Part shown: positions 47,790 to 56,761 of the stretch, piece after piece
How positions within the stretch are numbered: position 1 is the first letter of the stretch
How the letters are laid out: each line of letters begins with the position of its first letter
Origin: JAAXGI01 sp965206975
GTDB lineage: Bacteria; Gemmatimonadota; Gemmatimonadetes; Longimicrobiales; Gaopeijiaceae
Reading direction: 5' to 3'
DNA: 64,000 nucleotides
NCBI GenBank assembly: GCA_965206975.1
Contig: OZ242253.1
Location: 1-64,000, forward strand
The notes under the pieces: model-generated
Told to the model about the DNA's origin: nothing
What the model saw: the letters and a program-made list of their open reading frames with translations, nothing else
Database searches by the model: none
Position numbers and translations under genes: made by a program

Positions 47790-49150
47790 CGGACCCTCCC
47801 CTTCTGATCGAGGAACAGATCGCCGAGTGGCGCGCATTCCTCGATGCGCACCAGGGTGTCGACTTCGCAGACATCGAGGAGCTCGAGGGTCACCTGCGGG
47901 AGCAGGTCGCTGAGCTCGCCGGGTACGGGCTCGCGCCGGATGAGGCCTTCCTCGTCGCCGTCAAGCGCATGGGGAGCGTCGACGAGATCTCGCGCGAGTT
48001 CGCCCGCGAGCACTCCGAGCGGCTCTGGAAGCAGCTCGTGGTGGCGCCCCGGCCCGGCCCGGCAGGGCGCGCGGCGCGCACCGAGGCGCTGGTCGTCGTG
48101 GCACTCGCGATCGGAGCCGCGATCGCGGTGAAGGTGCCCGCGCTCTTCGGCGTGGGTTTCGACGATGCGAACGCCCCATTCTACCTCCGGAACGGCATCC
48201 TCTTCGTCCTGCCCTTCCTCGCCGGCTACTTCGCGTGGAAGCGCGGCCTCGCGCCGAAGCCGGGGCTCTGGCTGACGCTGGCGTACGGAGCGGCTCTCGC
48301 CTTCGCCAACGTCTATCCATTCGCCGAGGGAAGCGATACCGAGGTGCTCCTCGTCCTGCACCTCCCCATCGCGGTGTGGCTCTTGGTGGGGGTCGCCTAC
48401 GCGGGCGGGCGTTGGTCCGGGCGGAGTGTGCGGATGGACTTCGTGCGCTTCTCGGGGGAGCTCTTCATCTACTACGTGCTGATCGCAATGGGTGGCGGAG
48501 TGCTGACCGGGCTCACGCTGATGATCTTCGCCTCGATCGGGATCGACGCCGAGTTCCTCGCCGTGGAGTGGCTGGTCCCATGCGGTATGGCTGGCGCCGT
48601 TCTGGTGGGATCCTGGTTGGTGGAACTCAAGCAAGGGGTGATCGAGAACGTAGCGCCGGTGCTCGCGCGCCTCTTCACACCGCTCTTTGCGGCGGTGCTC
48701 CTCGTGTTCGTGGGCGCGATGCTGTGGACGGGCCGGCCGATCGAGGTCGAGCGGGAGGTGTTGATCGCCTTCGACCTGCTCCTCGTCGTCGTCGTGGGCC
48801 TCCTCCTCTACAACACCTCGGCCCGCGAACTCGCGGCGCCCCCGGGTCCCTTCGACGTGCTGCAGCTCCTTCTCTATGTGAGTGCGCTCGCCGTGGACGT
48901 GGTCGCGCTCGGCGCGATCGCGGTCCGCATCACCGAGTTTGGCTTCACCCCGAACCGCGTGGCAGCCCTCGGCGAGAATCTTATCCTGCTCGTCCACGTG
49001 GCGTGGTCGACGTACCTCTACGCCCGCTTCCTTCGCTTGGGCACGCCCTTCGCCTCGCTCGAGCGGTGGCAGACGTCCTACCTCCCCGTCTACTCAGCGT
49101 GGGCCGCGCTCGTGGTGATCGCCTTCCCGCTGATCTTCGGCTTTGCCTGA
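47786..49150 (+). CDS. Permease-prefix-domain membrane protein
   Basis: A 454-residue protein. The first about 90 residues form the helical 'permease prefix' domain (DIEELEGHLREQVAELAGYG; DEAFLVAVKRMGSVDEISREF) that is also found at the N-terminus of ABC-permease proteins of this type. About ten predicted membrane helices follow, with no ABC permease or MacB periplasmic domain. Function unknown. Translationally coupled to padR. Confidence 0.82.
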   Translation: MTDPPLLIEEQIAEWRAFLDAHQGVDFADIEELEGHLREQVAELAGYGLAPDEAFLVAVKRMGSVDEISREFAREHSERLWKQLVVAPRPGPAGRAARTEALVVVALAIGAAIAVKVPALFGVGFDDANAPFYLRNGILFVLPFLAGYFAWKRGLAPKPGLWLTLAYGAALAFANVYPFAEGSDTEVLLVLHLPIAVWLLVGVAYAGGRWSGRSVRMDFVRFSGELFIYYVLIAMGGGVLTGLTLMIFASIGIDAEFLAVEWLVPCGMAGAVLVGSWLVELKQGVIENVAPVLARLFTPLFAAVLLVFVGAMLWTGRPIEVEREVLIAFDLLLVVVVGLLLYNTSARELAAPPGPFDVLQLLLYVSALAVDVVALGAIAVRITEFGFTPNRVAALGENLILLVHVAWSTYLYARFLRLGTPFASLERWQTSYLPVYSAWAALVVIAFPLIFGFA

Positions 49151-49170
49151 CGACCCCTCGACGGGAGCCG

Positions 49171-50019
49171 TCACCCCGGGAGCGAACTCTCCGCGCCCCC
49201 ACCCCCACCCCCCTTGTCCGGCCGGGGTGAATCCTCTGCCCATGGATCCTGCGCAGGTGGCTCCCACACGGGAGCGCGAGGCGAGAGGATGTGGGACCTG
49301 ACGATGTGCCAGACGGCTGCGGCGCCGTCCCGCCACTGGATCTTCTTTCCTTCCGCGTACGAACGACCGCGATAGCTGATCGGAACCTCGTAGACCCTCG
49401 CCCGCGCCTGAGCGAGCCTCGCCGTGATCTCGGGCTCGATCCCGAAGCGCTCCCGGGTTAGCGGGAGCGTCTCGAGGAGATCCCGGCGGATCATCTTGTA
49501 ACACGTCTCCATGTCGCTCAGGTTGAGATTCGTGAAGACGTTCGAGAGGAACGTGACCGCTCGGTTCCCGACCGCGTGCCAGAAGAGGTGCGCGCGGCGA
49601 GGACCGCCGAGGAAGCGGGAACCGTAGACGGCGTCCGCCCATCCTCCGAGGATTGGCTCGAGGAGTGCGAGGAACTCGTGCGGATCGTACTCGAGATCGG
49701 CGTCCTGGATCACGACCACGTCGCCCGTCGCTTCCCGGAACCCCGCACGAAGCGCCGCGCCCTTTCCGCGGTTCCGGACGTGGAAGAGCAGGCGGTCGAG
49801 GAGGCCCTCCTGCTCGAGCTCGAGGAGGAGATCCGAGCTCCCGTCGGTCGACGCATCGTCGACCGCGATCACCTCGACGGACAAGGGGACCTCCCGCACT
49901 CGCTCCACCACCCGCCGCACCGTCGCGACCTCATTGAAGACAGGGACTACGACCGAGAGCCGGACCCGGTCCCATGGGAGATGCGACTCCTCGACCGCGG
50001 GGACGGTCCGGGGGCTCAC
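49171..50019 (-). CDS. Family 2 glycosyltransferase (DPM1-like)
   Basis: A roughly 282-residue cytoplasmic GT-A enzyme. RLSVVVPVFNEVATVRRVVER starts the Rossmann core; IAVDDASTDGS, VRNRGKGAALRAGF, VVIQDADLEYDPHEF (DxD metal site) and GSRFLGGPRR follow. ETCYKMIRRDLL, RFGIEPEITARLA and VYEVPISYRGRSYAEGKKI resemble polyprenyl-phosphate mannose/glucose synthases. No C-terminal membrane helices; the tail is Pro/Gly-rich. GTG 50019 is a tentative start because the frame is open to 50169 and no ribosome site is clear. Confidence 0.85.
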   Translation of the reverse strand: MSPRTVPAVEESHLPWDRVRLSVVVPVFNEVATVRRVVERVREVPLSVEVIAVDDASTDGSSDLLLELEQEGLLDRLLFHVRNRGKGAALRAGFREATGDVVVIQDADLEYDPHEFLALLEPILGGWADAVYGSRFLGGPRRAHLFWHAVGNRAVTFLSNVFTNLNLSDMETCYKMIRRDLLETLPLTRERFGIEPEITARLAQARARVYEVPISYRGRSYAEGKKIQWRDGAAAVWHIVRSHILSPRAPVWEPPAQDPWAEDSPRPDKGGGGGGAESSLPG

Positions 50020-50288
50020 CGGGGCACCCGAAGGCCGATGATGCCGCTCTCGGACGACGACGACGTCAACCCTCGCCCGAGAACGGCGAACCGGGGCACC
50101 GCAGATCCGGCGCTCGAGATCCGGGAGCAGTGGCTCGCGGACGTGGATCCTTCTTTCTGGGTCCGCCAATGGGATGGCCAGAGGGCCACCCCCGCCGGCC
50201 CGTCAGGGAACGCACGCATCAACTGCGGAGGGAAGACCGAGCGAACACTGAAGCCTGCGACCCTGGAGGCAGCGCCGGCCCCGCATGG

Positions 50289-52217
50289 TCAGCCGCCCAG
50301 GAGAACGTTCAGCGTCTGCCCCGGATAGATGCGGCTCGAACGGATCCCGTTCGTACGCCGGAGGTCGTCAACGGTCGTTCCGTGCCGGTTTGCAATTGTC
50401 CAGAGGGACTCCCCCGGCCTGACGATATGCGCCATGATTGTGCCGCCGCCGCCGGCCCCCGGGATCGTCAGCCTCTGTCCGGCGAGGAGCCGACTCCCGC
50501 TGAGGCCGTTCGCGACGCGAATCGCCTCGTCGCTGGTCCGGTACGCCCTCGCGATCGTCCAGAGGGACTCCCCCGAACGGACAGTGTGCTCAAAGGACGC
50601 GCGGGAGCCCCCTCCCGAGCCCGATGGAATCGAGAGCTCCTGCCCGGGGAAGATGCGACTCCCCGTGATCGCGTTCGCGCGCCTGAGCGAAACGTCGTCG
50701 ATCCCGTAGTCCCTTGCGATCGTCCAGAGGGACTCCCCTGAACGCACCCTGTGCGTACCCTCGCCCTCCTCGGACGCCTGACCGGGCGCTTCCTCGGGCA
50801 AAGCGCCGGCGACCGCCTCGGAAGCAACCGGCGGCGGTTCCGGGGCAACGACCCGGCTCGCCACAGACGCCTGCGCCGGAACTGGCCGAAGCACGAGGAG
50901 GCGGAGGCGTTGGCCCACGAGGATCCGGTCGCCCCGGAGTCCATTCTCTGCCCGGATCCGGCTGAGGCTCACCCCGTAGTCGCTCGCGATTCGGCTGAGG
51001 CTATCCCCACGCCGAACCACGTGTGTGACCCACTCCTCGTCGAGGGCGGGCTCGGCGGCGACGACCGCCTCGGAAGCAACCGGCGGCGGTTCCGGGGCCG
51101 GCATCCGGCTCACGACAGACGCCTGCGCCGGAGCTGGCCGGAGCACGGGGAGGCGGAGGCGTTGGCCCACGAGGATCCGGTCGCCCCGGAGTCCGTTCTC
51201 TGCCCGGATCCGGCTGAGGCTCACCCCGTAGTCGCTCGCGATTCGGCTGAGGCTATCCCCGCGCCGAACCACGTGTGTAGCCCACTCCTCGTCGAGGGCA
51301 GGCTCGGCGGCGGCGACCGCCTCGGAAGCAACCGGCAGCGGTTCCGGGGCCGGCATCCGACTCACGACAGACGCCTGCGCCGGAGCTGGCCGGAGCACGG
51401 GGAGGCGGAGGCGTTGGCCCACGAGGATCCGGTCGCCCCGGAGTCCGTTCTCTGCCCGGATCCGGCTGAGGCTCACCCCGTAGTCGCTCGCGATTCGGCT
51501 GAGGCTATCCCCGCGCCGAACCACGTGTGTGACCCACTCCTCGTCGAGGGCGGGCTCGGCTCCCGAGGTGGCCGCGAACGTGACCGTACCTCCGGTAATC
51601 CGGGCTACATATGACCGATACTGACGTGGGTAGATCACCACGTGATAGTGGGGCGGGCGCCGCTCGCGCGTCACCTCGAGCACCCCCCTCCCCTCGAGCG
51701 TCAGTGTCGTAGACTCAAGCCAGCTGCGGCACACCGACCGGTTGCTTCGACGAAAATCGATCGCCATCCCAGTGGGATGAACCGATCGATCCGAGGCGTT
51801 CGAAGGCTGATCGGAGAGGGGTCTGGTCAGGCTCGTAACGACGAGCTTCTCGCCGCACGCAGACCGGTACTGGGACGCAAGCCTCTCGATGAAGAGCCGG
51901 GCCTCGGGACGGGCATAGGGGTAGGAGACATCGTGAAGCTCGAAGTCCTGGTTCGGAACAACCAGCACCAGGTAGCCCGCGTCCACGAATCGGCGGACAT
52001 CGCCGGGGGCGTGGAGGTAGGTGAAGTCGTGAGCCCGCGCCTGTGCGTTCTGGCGATCGAGCGAGACCGCAGACCCGCCGAGGGCCTGCCCCCCGGCGCC
52101 TCCGGCGCAGGCGAGGATCACCGCCCCCAGGGCAGCAGCCGTTGCGGCCCTCACTCCTTCACGGGTGAACCGCGCCCCACCCGCACGACACCGTACTCCC
52201 TCCCCCATTCCGATCAC
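50289..52217 (-). CDS. Secreted M15-like metallopeptidase with six LysM repeats
   Basis: A 642-residue envelope protein. A hydrophobic signal ends in VILAC, possibly a lipobox. Residues about 60-205 carry SVHPTGMAIDFR (His147, Asp154) and PPHYHVVIY (His190, His192), the H-x6-D and H-x-H zinc pattern of M15/VanY-like and related DUF5715-type peptidases acting on peptidoglycan. Then come LysM repeats: three almost identical units (RRGDSLSRIASDYGVSLSRI, ILVGQRLRL) and three more diverged (SGESLWTIARDYG; SGESLWTIARAYR; PGESLWTIANRHG). The likely role is remodelling or recognition of cell wall. The start is GTG 52217 or ATG 52208. Confidence 0.85.
   Translation of the reverse strand: MIGMGEGVRCRAGGARFTREGVRAATAAALGAVILACAGGAGGQALGGSAVSLDRQNAQARAHDFTYLHAPGDVRRFVDAGYLVLVVPNQDFELHDVSYPYARPEARLFIERLASQYRSACGEKLVVTSLTRPLSDQPSNASDRSVHPTGMAIDFRRSNRSVCRSWLESTTLTLEGRGVLEVTRERRPPHYHVVIYPRQYRSYVARITGGTVTFAATSGAEPALDEEWVTHVVRRGDSLSRIASDYGVSLSRIRAENGLRGDRILVGQRLRLPVLRPAPAQASVVSRMPAPEPLPVASEAVAAAEPALDEEWATHVVRRGDSLSRIASDYGVSLSRIRAENGLRGDRILVGQRLRLPVLRPAPAQASVVSRMPAPEPPPVASEAVVAAEPALDEEWVTHVVRRGDSLSRIASDYGVSLSRIRAENGLRGDRILVGQRLRLLVLRPVPAQASVASRVVAPEPPPVASEAVAGALPEEAPGQASEEGEGTHRVRSGESLWTIARDYGIDDVSLRRANAITGSRIFPGQELSIPSGSGGGSRASFEHTVRSGESLWTIARAYRTSDEAIRVANGLSGSRLLAGQRLTIPGAGGGGTIMAHIVRPGESLWTIANRHGTTVDDLRRTNGIRSSRIYPGQTLNVLLGG
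50802..51557. repeat. Three tandem 252-bp repeats inside the LysM gene
   Basis: Units 50802-51053, 51054-51305 and 51306-51557 are nearly identical (for example GGCGTTGGCCCACGAGGATC recurs every 252 bases). Each encodes 84 residues: EPALDEEW, one LysM and an Ala/Pro/Val linker. Near-identity at the DNA level suggests recent duplication or gene conversion. Confidence 0.95.
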
Positions 52218-52336
52218 CGGACCACCCCCCCTCCACCCTGGAGCTCGATACCCGCACGGACTCCAACCCCCCGCAACAGCTCAAGGGAACACCGGTGACC
52301 CAAGCCGGTCAAGCCCGGCGACGGCCGTAAAACCGC

Positions 52337-52975
52337 TCAGATACTCGCGATCCACCCGCTCGCAGCCTTCGCGTAATTCGCCCCGACGACGTCCCAGTCC
52401 ACGACGTTCCAGAAGGCCGCGAGGTAGTCGGGACGCCGGTTCTGGTACTTGAGGTAATACGCGTGTTCCCAGACGTCGACACCCAAGATCGGGGTCGAGC
52501 CGCTCGACAGGGGAGAGTCCTGATTCGCGGTGGAGGTCACGACGAGGTTCCCGAAGGCGTCCACCGAGAGCCACCCCCAACCCGACCCGAAACGCGTCGC
52601 TCCGGCTGCGCTCACCGCCTTCTTCACGGCCTCGACTCCGCCGAACGTCTTGTCGATTGCCGACGCGAGATCACCGGTCGGGGCATCGCTCCCGCCGGGC
52701 TCGAGGATCTTCCAGAAGAGGGAGTGATTGTGGAACCCCCCGCCATTGTTCTGAACCGCCGTGCGCACGTCGGCCGGGAGAGCCGCAAGGCCCCTGAGGA
52801 GCTGCTCAGCCGAGTACCCGTGGAGTTCGGGATGGCCCTCGAGCGCCTTATTCAGGTTCGCCGTGTAGGCGTTGTGATGCTTCGAGTGGTGTATCTCCAT
52901 CGTGCGCGCATCGATGTGGGGCTCGAGTGCGTCGTAGGCGTAGCCCAATTCCGGGAGAGCATGCGGATAGCCCAT
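52337..52975 (-). CDS. Superoxide dismutase (Mn/Fe family)
   Basis: A 212-residue cytoplasmic SOD. Metal ligands are His in MEIHHSKHHNAY, His in GFHNHSLFW, and Asp/His in VDVWEHAYYLKY. GGGFHNHSLFW and NQDSPL (Gln in the second half, Gly at the other diagnostic site) point to the Mn type rather than Fe. GGAGGT seven bases before ATG 52975 fixes the start. Monocistronic, between the LysM gene and the AGCS symporter. Confidence 0.95.
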   Translation of the reverse strand: MGYPHALPELGYAYDALEPHIDARTMEIHHSKHHNAYTANLNKALEGHPELHGYSAEQLLRGLAALPADVRTAVQNNGGGFHNHSLFWKILEPGGSDAPTGDLASAIDKTFGGVEAVKKAVSAAGATRFGSGWGWLSVDAFGNLVVTSTANQDSPLSSGSTPILGVDVWEHAYYLKYQNRRPDYLAAFWNVVDWDVVGANYAKAASGWIASI

Positions 52976-53233
52976 CGAAGAGACCTCCGTCGGTGTCGAA
53001 ATGAGTCCTTGTCGCGCAGGGCGACGAGAGTCCGGTGCCAAGACCCCGAATCGGGGCGACCGTTCCACCCCGAGGCCCGTCCGTTCGTGGCTTCCGAGCG
53101 AGTGCCAACGGGAGTCGGGCAGGTCTCGACCGGTGTCGTGCACCTCACCGGGCATCGGCTCTGATGCCGGAGCGAAGCGGCCCCGCACCCACTCGCAAGT
53201 CCCCCCCGGGGGGGTAAGCCCGTTACAACGCCC

Positions 53234-55003
53234 TCAACGCCTCCGGCCCCGGAGCTCGCGGCTTCGCTTTCGCTCCTCCATCAGGCGGCGGCGGACCTCG
53301 GCATTCTCGATCCAGGGCTGCCGCTTGAAGTAGGAGTCCGTCATCTCCTTCACCTTCCCGGTCAGGAGGACCATCGCGATCAGGTTCGGCGCGGCGGCCA
53401 CGAAGAGGACCACGTCGGCAAGGACCCAGGCGACCGTCAGGGGTGCCACTGCGCCGAGGAAGTGCATGACGACGAAGACCACCTTGTAGGGGAGGATAGC
53501 CCGGTCCCCGAAGAGGTACATCGCGCACCTGTCCCCATAGTAGCTCCAGGCGATCGCGGTCGAGATCGCAAAGAGGAGGACAGTCAGCACCACGATGTAG
53601 TGACCCCACTCCCCTGGGAGCCCCCGCTGGAAGGCGAGCATCGTGAGGGGCGCCCCGTTCTGAACGGCGTGGCCGAAGAGTGCCGAATGCGAAACGCCCC
53701 CCTCGGCCACGGCCTCGTCCCGCTCCGGGTAGATCACACCGGTGAACAGCTCCGTGAGGTCAGGATCCGCATAGAGCGTATCCACGGCGACCTGGTGCCA
53801 CGCGAGCCTCGGGACGTCGATCCCGGCCTCGACGGGGACTCCGGCCACGACCCGGATCTCCCCCGGCGCCCCCGCAAAGACGGTGATCTGCCCGTCGGCC
53901 TGCTCCTCGACGAACCCCAGGTCCCCGCTAGCGAGATCGATCTCCGTCCGGAACCGGTCGTCCCAGGAACCGGTCATGATGATGACGAGCGCGGTCATCG
54001 TGCAGATGACGATCGTATCGATGAAGGGCCCGAGGAGCGCGACCACGCCCTCGGACACGGGCTCGTCCGTCTGCGCGGCCGCGTGCGCGATCGGTGCGGA
54101 TCCGAGCCCTGCCTCGTTCGAGAAGAGCCCGCGCCGCACCCCCCAGAGCGCGGTCACGAGGAAGACCCCGACGCCGGTCCCCGCGATCCCCGCGGTCGGG
54201 TTGAACGCCTCGGTCACGATGAGCGCGAGGGAGGGGAGGAGGAGGTCGAAGTTCAGGATGATGATCAGGAGAGCCCCCGCGACGTAGACGGATGCCATCG
54301 CCGGCGCCACGATCCCCGCCACGCGGCCGATCCGGGTGATCCCGCCGATGATCACTGATCCCACGATCAGCGCGCCCGCGAGACCGCTCACCCAGAGCGG
54401 CACCCCGAACTGCGTCTGCATGACGTCGGCTACCGTGTTCGCCTGAACGCCATTGCCCGAGAGGAAGGAGCTGAGCCCGAGGCAGACGGCGAAGAAGACG
54501 GCCATCGGCTTCCAGGCCCGGCCGAGACCGAGCTCCATGTAGTACATGGGCCCCCCCGAGACCGTACCCTTCCAGCTAGGCTCGGCTTCGTCCCGCTCCC
54601 GGACCTCGCGGTACTCCATAGACGCCGTAACCTCGGCGTACTTCGTCGCCATCCCAATGAAGCCCGTCACCCACATCCAGAAGAGTGCGCCCGGCCCGCC
54701 CCAGTGGAGCGCCACAGCGACGCCCGCGATATTTCCGACGCCGACCGTCGCCGAGAGCGCCGTCGAGAGCGCCTGGAAGTGCGAGACGTCCCCCGGCTCG
54801 TTCGGATCGTCGTAGCGCCCGGTCGCGATGGCGAGCCCGTGACCGAATCTCCGGATCTGCACGAGCCCGAGACGGATCGTGAAGTAGAACCCTGCCCCGA
54901 TCAGGATGATCACGACAAGGGGGATCGTCTCCTCTCCGGCCGGAATCCCGAACTCGAAGACCATGAACTCCAGCGTGTCGACGATCCCCTGGATGGCCGC
55001 CAT
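53234..55003 (-). CDS. Alanine/glycine:cation symporter (AGCS family)
   Basis: A 589-residue Na+ or H+/amino-acid symporter with about 11 membrane helices. The family signature region is present (HFQALSTALSATVGVGNIAG and GGPGALFWMWVTGFIGMATK), with GGPMYYMELGLG and FSNEAGLGSAPIAHAAA. It is longer than the usual 450-550 residues because of an extramembrane insertion of roughly 110 residues (SWDDRFRTEID to QRGLPGEWGH) between late helices. The tail is highly basic. ATG 55003. Substrate is inferred from family only. Confidence 0.93.
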   Translation of the reverse strand: MAAIQGIVDTLEFMVFEFGIPAGEETIPLVVIILIGAGFYFTIRLGLVQIRRFGHGLAIATGRYDDPNEPGDVSHFQALSTALSATVGVGNIAGVAVALHWGGPGALFWMWVTGFIGMATKYAEVTASMEYREVRERDEAEPSWKGTVSGGPMYYMELGLGRAWKPMAVFFAVCLGLSSFLSGNGVQANTVADVMQTQFGVPLWVSGLAGALIVGSVIIGGITRIGRVAGIVAPAMASVYVAGALLIIILNFDLLLPSLALIVTEAFNPTAGIAGTGVGVFLVTALWGVRRGLFSNEAGLGSAPIAHAAAQTDEPVSEGVVALLGPFIDTIVICTMTALVIIMTGSWDDRFRTEIDLASGDLGFVEEQADGQITVFAGAPGEIRVVAGVPVEAGIDVPRLAWHQVAVDTLYADPDLTELFTGVIYPERDEAVAEGGVSHSALFGHAVQNGAPLTMLAFQRGLPGEWGHYIVVLTVLLFAISTAIAWSYYGDRCAMYLFGDRAILPYKVVFVVMHFLGAVAPLTVAWVLADVVLFVAAAPNLIAMVLLTGKVKEMTDSYFKRQPWIENAEVRRRLMEERKRSRELRGRRR

Positions 55004-55125
55004 CTGATCGAGCCTCCGTCCGTGGTTCTAGCGCAGACCAGCCAGCCCCTTGGAGCGGGCGCCGACCAACGATTCGTTCTGGATTGTGCCGCTCTCGCCG
55101 CTCCGCGGCGGAGCGAGAGGCGCCG

Positions 55126-56358
55126 CTAGGCCGGCCCCGGGAGCGGCTCGGGTCCGAGCTTGAGGAAGACCCTGTCGAGGATCAGTTCCCTCGCCCTCTC
55201 CGCGATCTCGTCCAGGGAGGGCGAGTCCGCGTACTGCTTCGCGATCCGCGCCCTCAGCTCCTCCACGGAGGGGAACTCCGGGAGGTGGAGCTCCCGAAGG
55301 TAGGACTTCACCTCCTCCCGCCTCCGCTGGAGCTGCGCCGCCGCCCCGTCCCGGGTCCGGTCCCACCGCACCCTCAGCTCGTCAAGCCCCGGCCGCTTGT
55401 GCCACACCGCTCTCAGCTCCCTCGCAAGGACCTCGTCGCAGACCGTGTCCGCCACCTCCGTCGCCAGTTTCTCGATCACCTTCCGCCCAAGCCGGCCCTC
55501 CCCCACCAGGACGGACTCGGGAGGGGCCCGAAGGTCCCAAACGAGGCCCGTCCACGAGAGTGCCTTCAGGACGTAGTACGAGATGTCCACCTCCCACCAG
55601 AAGAACCCCTGCCGCGTCGAGCTCTGGTAGTGGTGGTGGTTGTTGTGCCAGCCCTCGCCGAGAGTGATCAGCGCGAGCCACCAGTTGTTCTTCGAGTCAT
55701 CGGCGGTGACGTAGCGCTGGTTCCCGACGACGTGCGCGACCGAGTTGATCGAAAAAGTGCAGTGGTAGAGGATTACCGTGCTCAGGAAGAACCCTACGAA
55801 GAGACCCGGTGCCCCGTCGGCCAAGTAGCACCCCACGGCGACGAGGAAGGCCGGGAAGTACGGCCGGCGGTCAAGGAAGCGGAGCTCGGGATACTTCATC
55901 AGGTCCGTAACGGTCGAGTAGTCCACCGCGGACTTCCGCCTAGAGAAGATCCACCCCACGTGAGAGAACCAGAACCCTGTGTGCCTCGGGGAGTGGACGT
56001 CGAGCGGGGTATCGGAGTGCCGGTGATGGTGGCGGTGGACCGCGGACCACCAGAGCACCCCGCGCTGCGCCGAGGTCTGGGCGAGGAAGGCGAGGAAGAA
56101 CTGGAAGAGCCGGCTCGTCTTGTACGTCCGGTGGGAGAAGTACCGGTGGAACCCGGCCGTGAGCCCCCACATCCGGATGAAGTAGAGGGAAATGCAGAGT
56201 ACGACCGAGGTAGTAGTGAACCCGGTCCAGAAGACGCCGAGCGCGGCCAGATGGGCGAGTGCGAAGGGGATCGCCGCAGGGTAGACGATGTCGTTATGGG
56301 GCTCTTCGCGAGCGACGTGCGGATCCGGCTCGGCCTTCGCCTGGGCGTCCAAGGACAC
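55126..56358 (-). CDS. Membrane fatty-acid desaturase (acyl-CoA delta-9 type) with C-terminal extension
   Basis: A 410-residue di-iron desaturase. The three His boxes are HRYFSH, HRHHHRHSD and EGWHNNHHHY, within about four membrane helices. After about residue 280 a further 130 residues, charged and helical (DELRVRWDRTRDGAAAQLQR, SPSLDEIAERARELILDRVF), extend beyond the standard domain. GTG 56358 has GGAGGT six bases upstream. It starts 53 bases after infA and is probably cotranscribed with it. Confidence 0.93.
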   Translation of the reverse strand: MSLDAQAKAEPDPHVAREEPHNDIVYPAAIPFALAHLAALGVFWTGFTTTSVVLCISLYFIRMWGLTAGFHRYFSHRTYKTSRLFQFFLAFLAQTSAQRGVLWWSAVHRHHHRHSDTPLDVHSPRHTGFWFSHVGWIFSRRKSAVDYSTVTDLMKYPELRFLDRRPYFPAFLVAVGCYLADGAPGLFVGFFLSTVILYHCTFSINSVAHVVGNQRYVTADDSKNNWWLALITLGEGWHNNHHHYQSSTRQGFFWWEVDISYYVLKALSWTGLVWDLRAPPESVLVGEGRLGRKVIEKLATEVADTVCDEVLARELRAVWHKRPGLDELRVRWDRTRDGAAAQLQRRREEVKSYLRELHLPEFPSVEELRARIAKQYADSPSLDEIAERARELILDRVFLKLGPEPLPGPA

Positions 56359-56411
56359 TTCTCGACCTCCGGGATGGGTACAACGATCCGAATCGTTCGG
56401 CGGTACGGGCG

Positions 56412-56627
56412 CTACTTGTAACGGTAGGTGACCCGGCCCCGGCTCAGGTCGTAGGGCGACATCTCCACCTTGACGCGGTCCCCCTCGAGCACCCGGATGT
56501 AGAACTTCCTCATCTTTCCGGAGAGGTAGGCGAGAATCTTGTGGCCGTTCTCCAGCTCCACCCGGAAGTTGGCGTTCGGCAATACCTCGGTTACGGTCCC
56601 CTCGACCTCTATCGCGTCACTCGCCAC
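56412..56627 (-). CDS. infA: Translation initiation factor IF-1
   Basis: A 71-residue S1/OB-fold factor that occupies the ribosomal A site during initiation. VEGTVTEVLPNANFRVELEN, HKILAYLSGKMRKFYIRVLE, GDRVKVEMSPYDLSRGRVTYR are diagnostic. GTG 56627 with GAGGAG seven bases before gives the normal length. It lies outside any ribosomal-protein cluster, directly before the desaturase gene; a second infA elsewhere is possible. Confidence 0.95.
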   Translation of the reverse strand: MASDAIEVEGTVTEVLPNANFRVELENGHKILAYLSGKMRKFYIRVLEGDRVKVEMSPYDLSRGRVTYRYK

Positions 56628-56761
56628 GCAGTTCTCCTCGCTCGTGCTCGGCCGGGCGACTCCGCCACGGGGTGGAGCCGGAACCTGACAGCGCATGAAG
56701 GTAATGAAGTTCGGGGGTGAAGGAAAACGCCGAGCGTCGCTCTAAGGAACGGAGAGTTGGA

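Noticed and set aside
50751..51614. Repetitive 287-residue plus-strand frame
   Set aside because: It is the antisense of the tandem LysM repeats; its periodicity comes from the 252-bp unit.
53201..53214. Seven C followed by seven G downstream of the AGCS gene
   Set aside because: It is a simple run with no loop and no T-tail; not supportable as a terminator.
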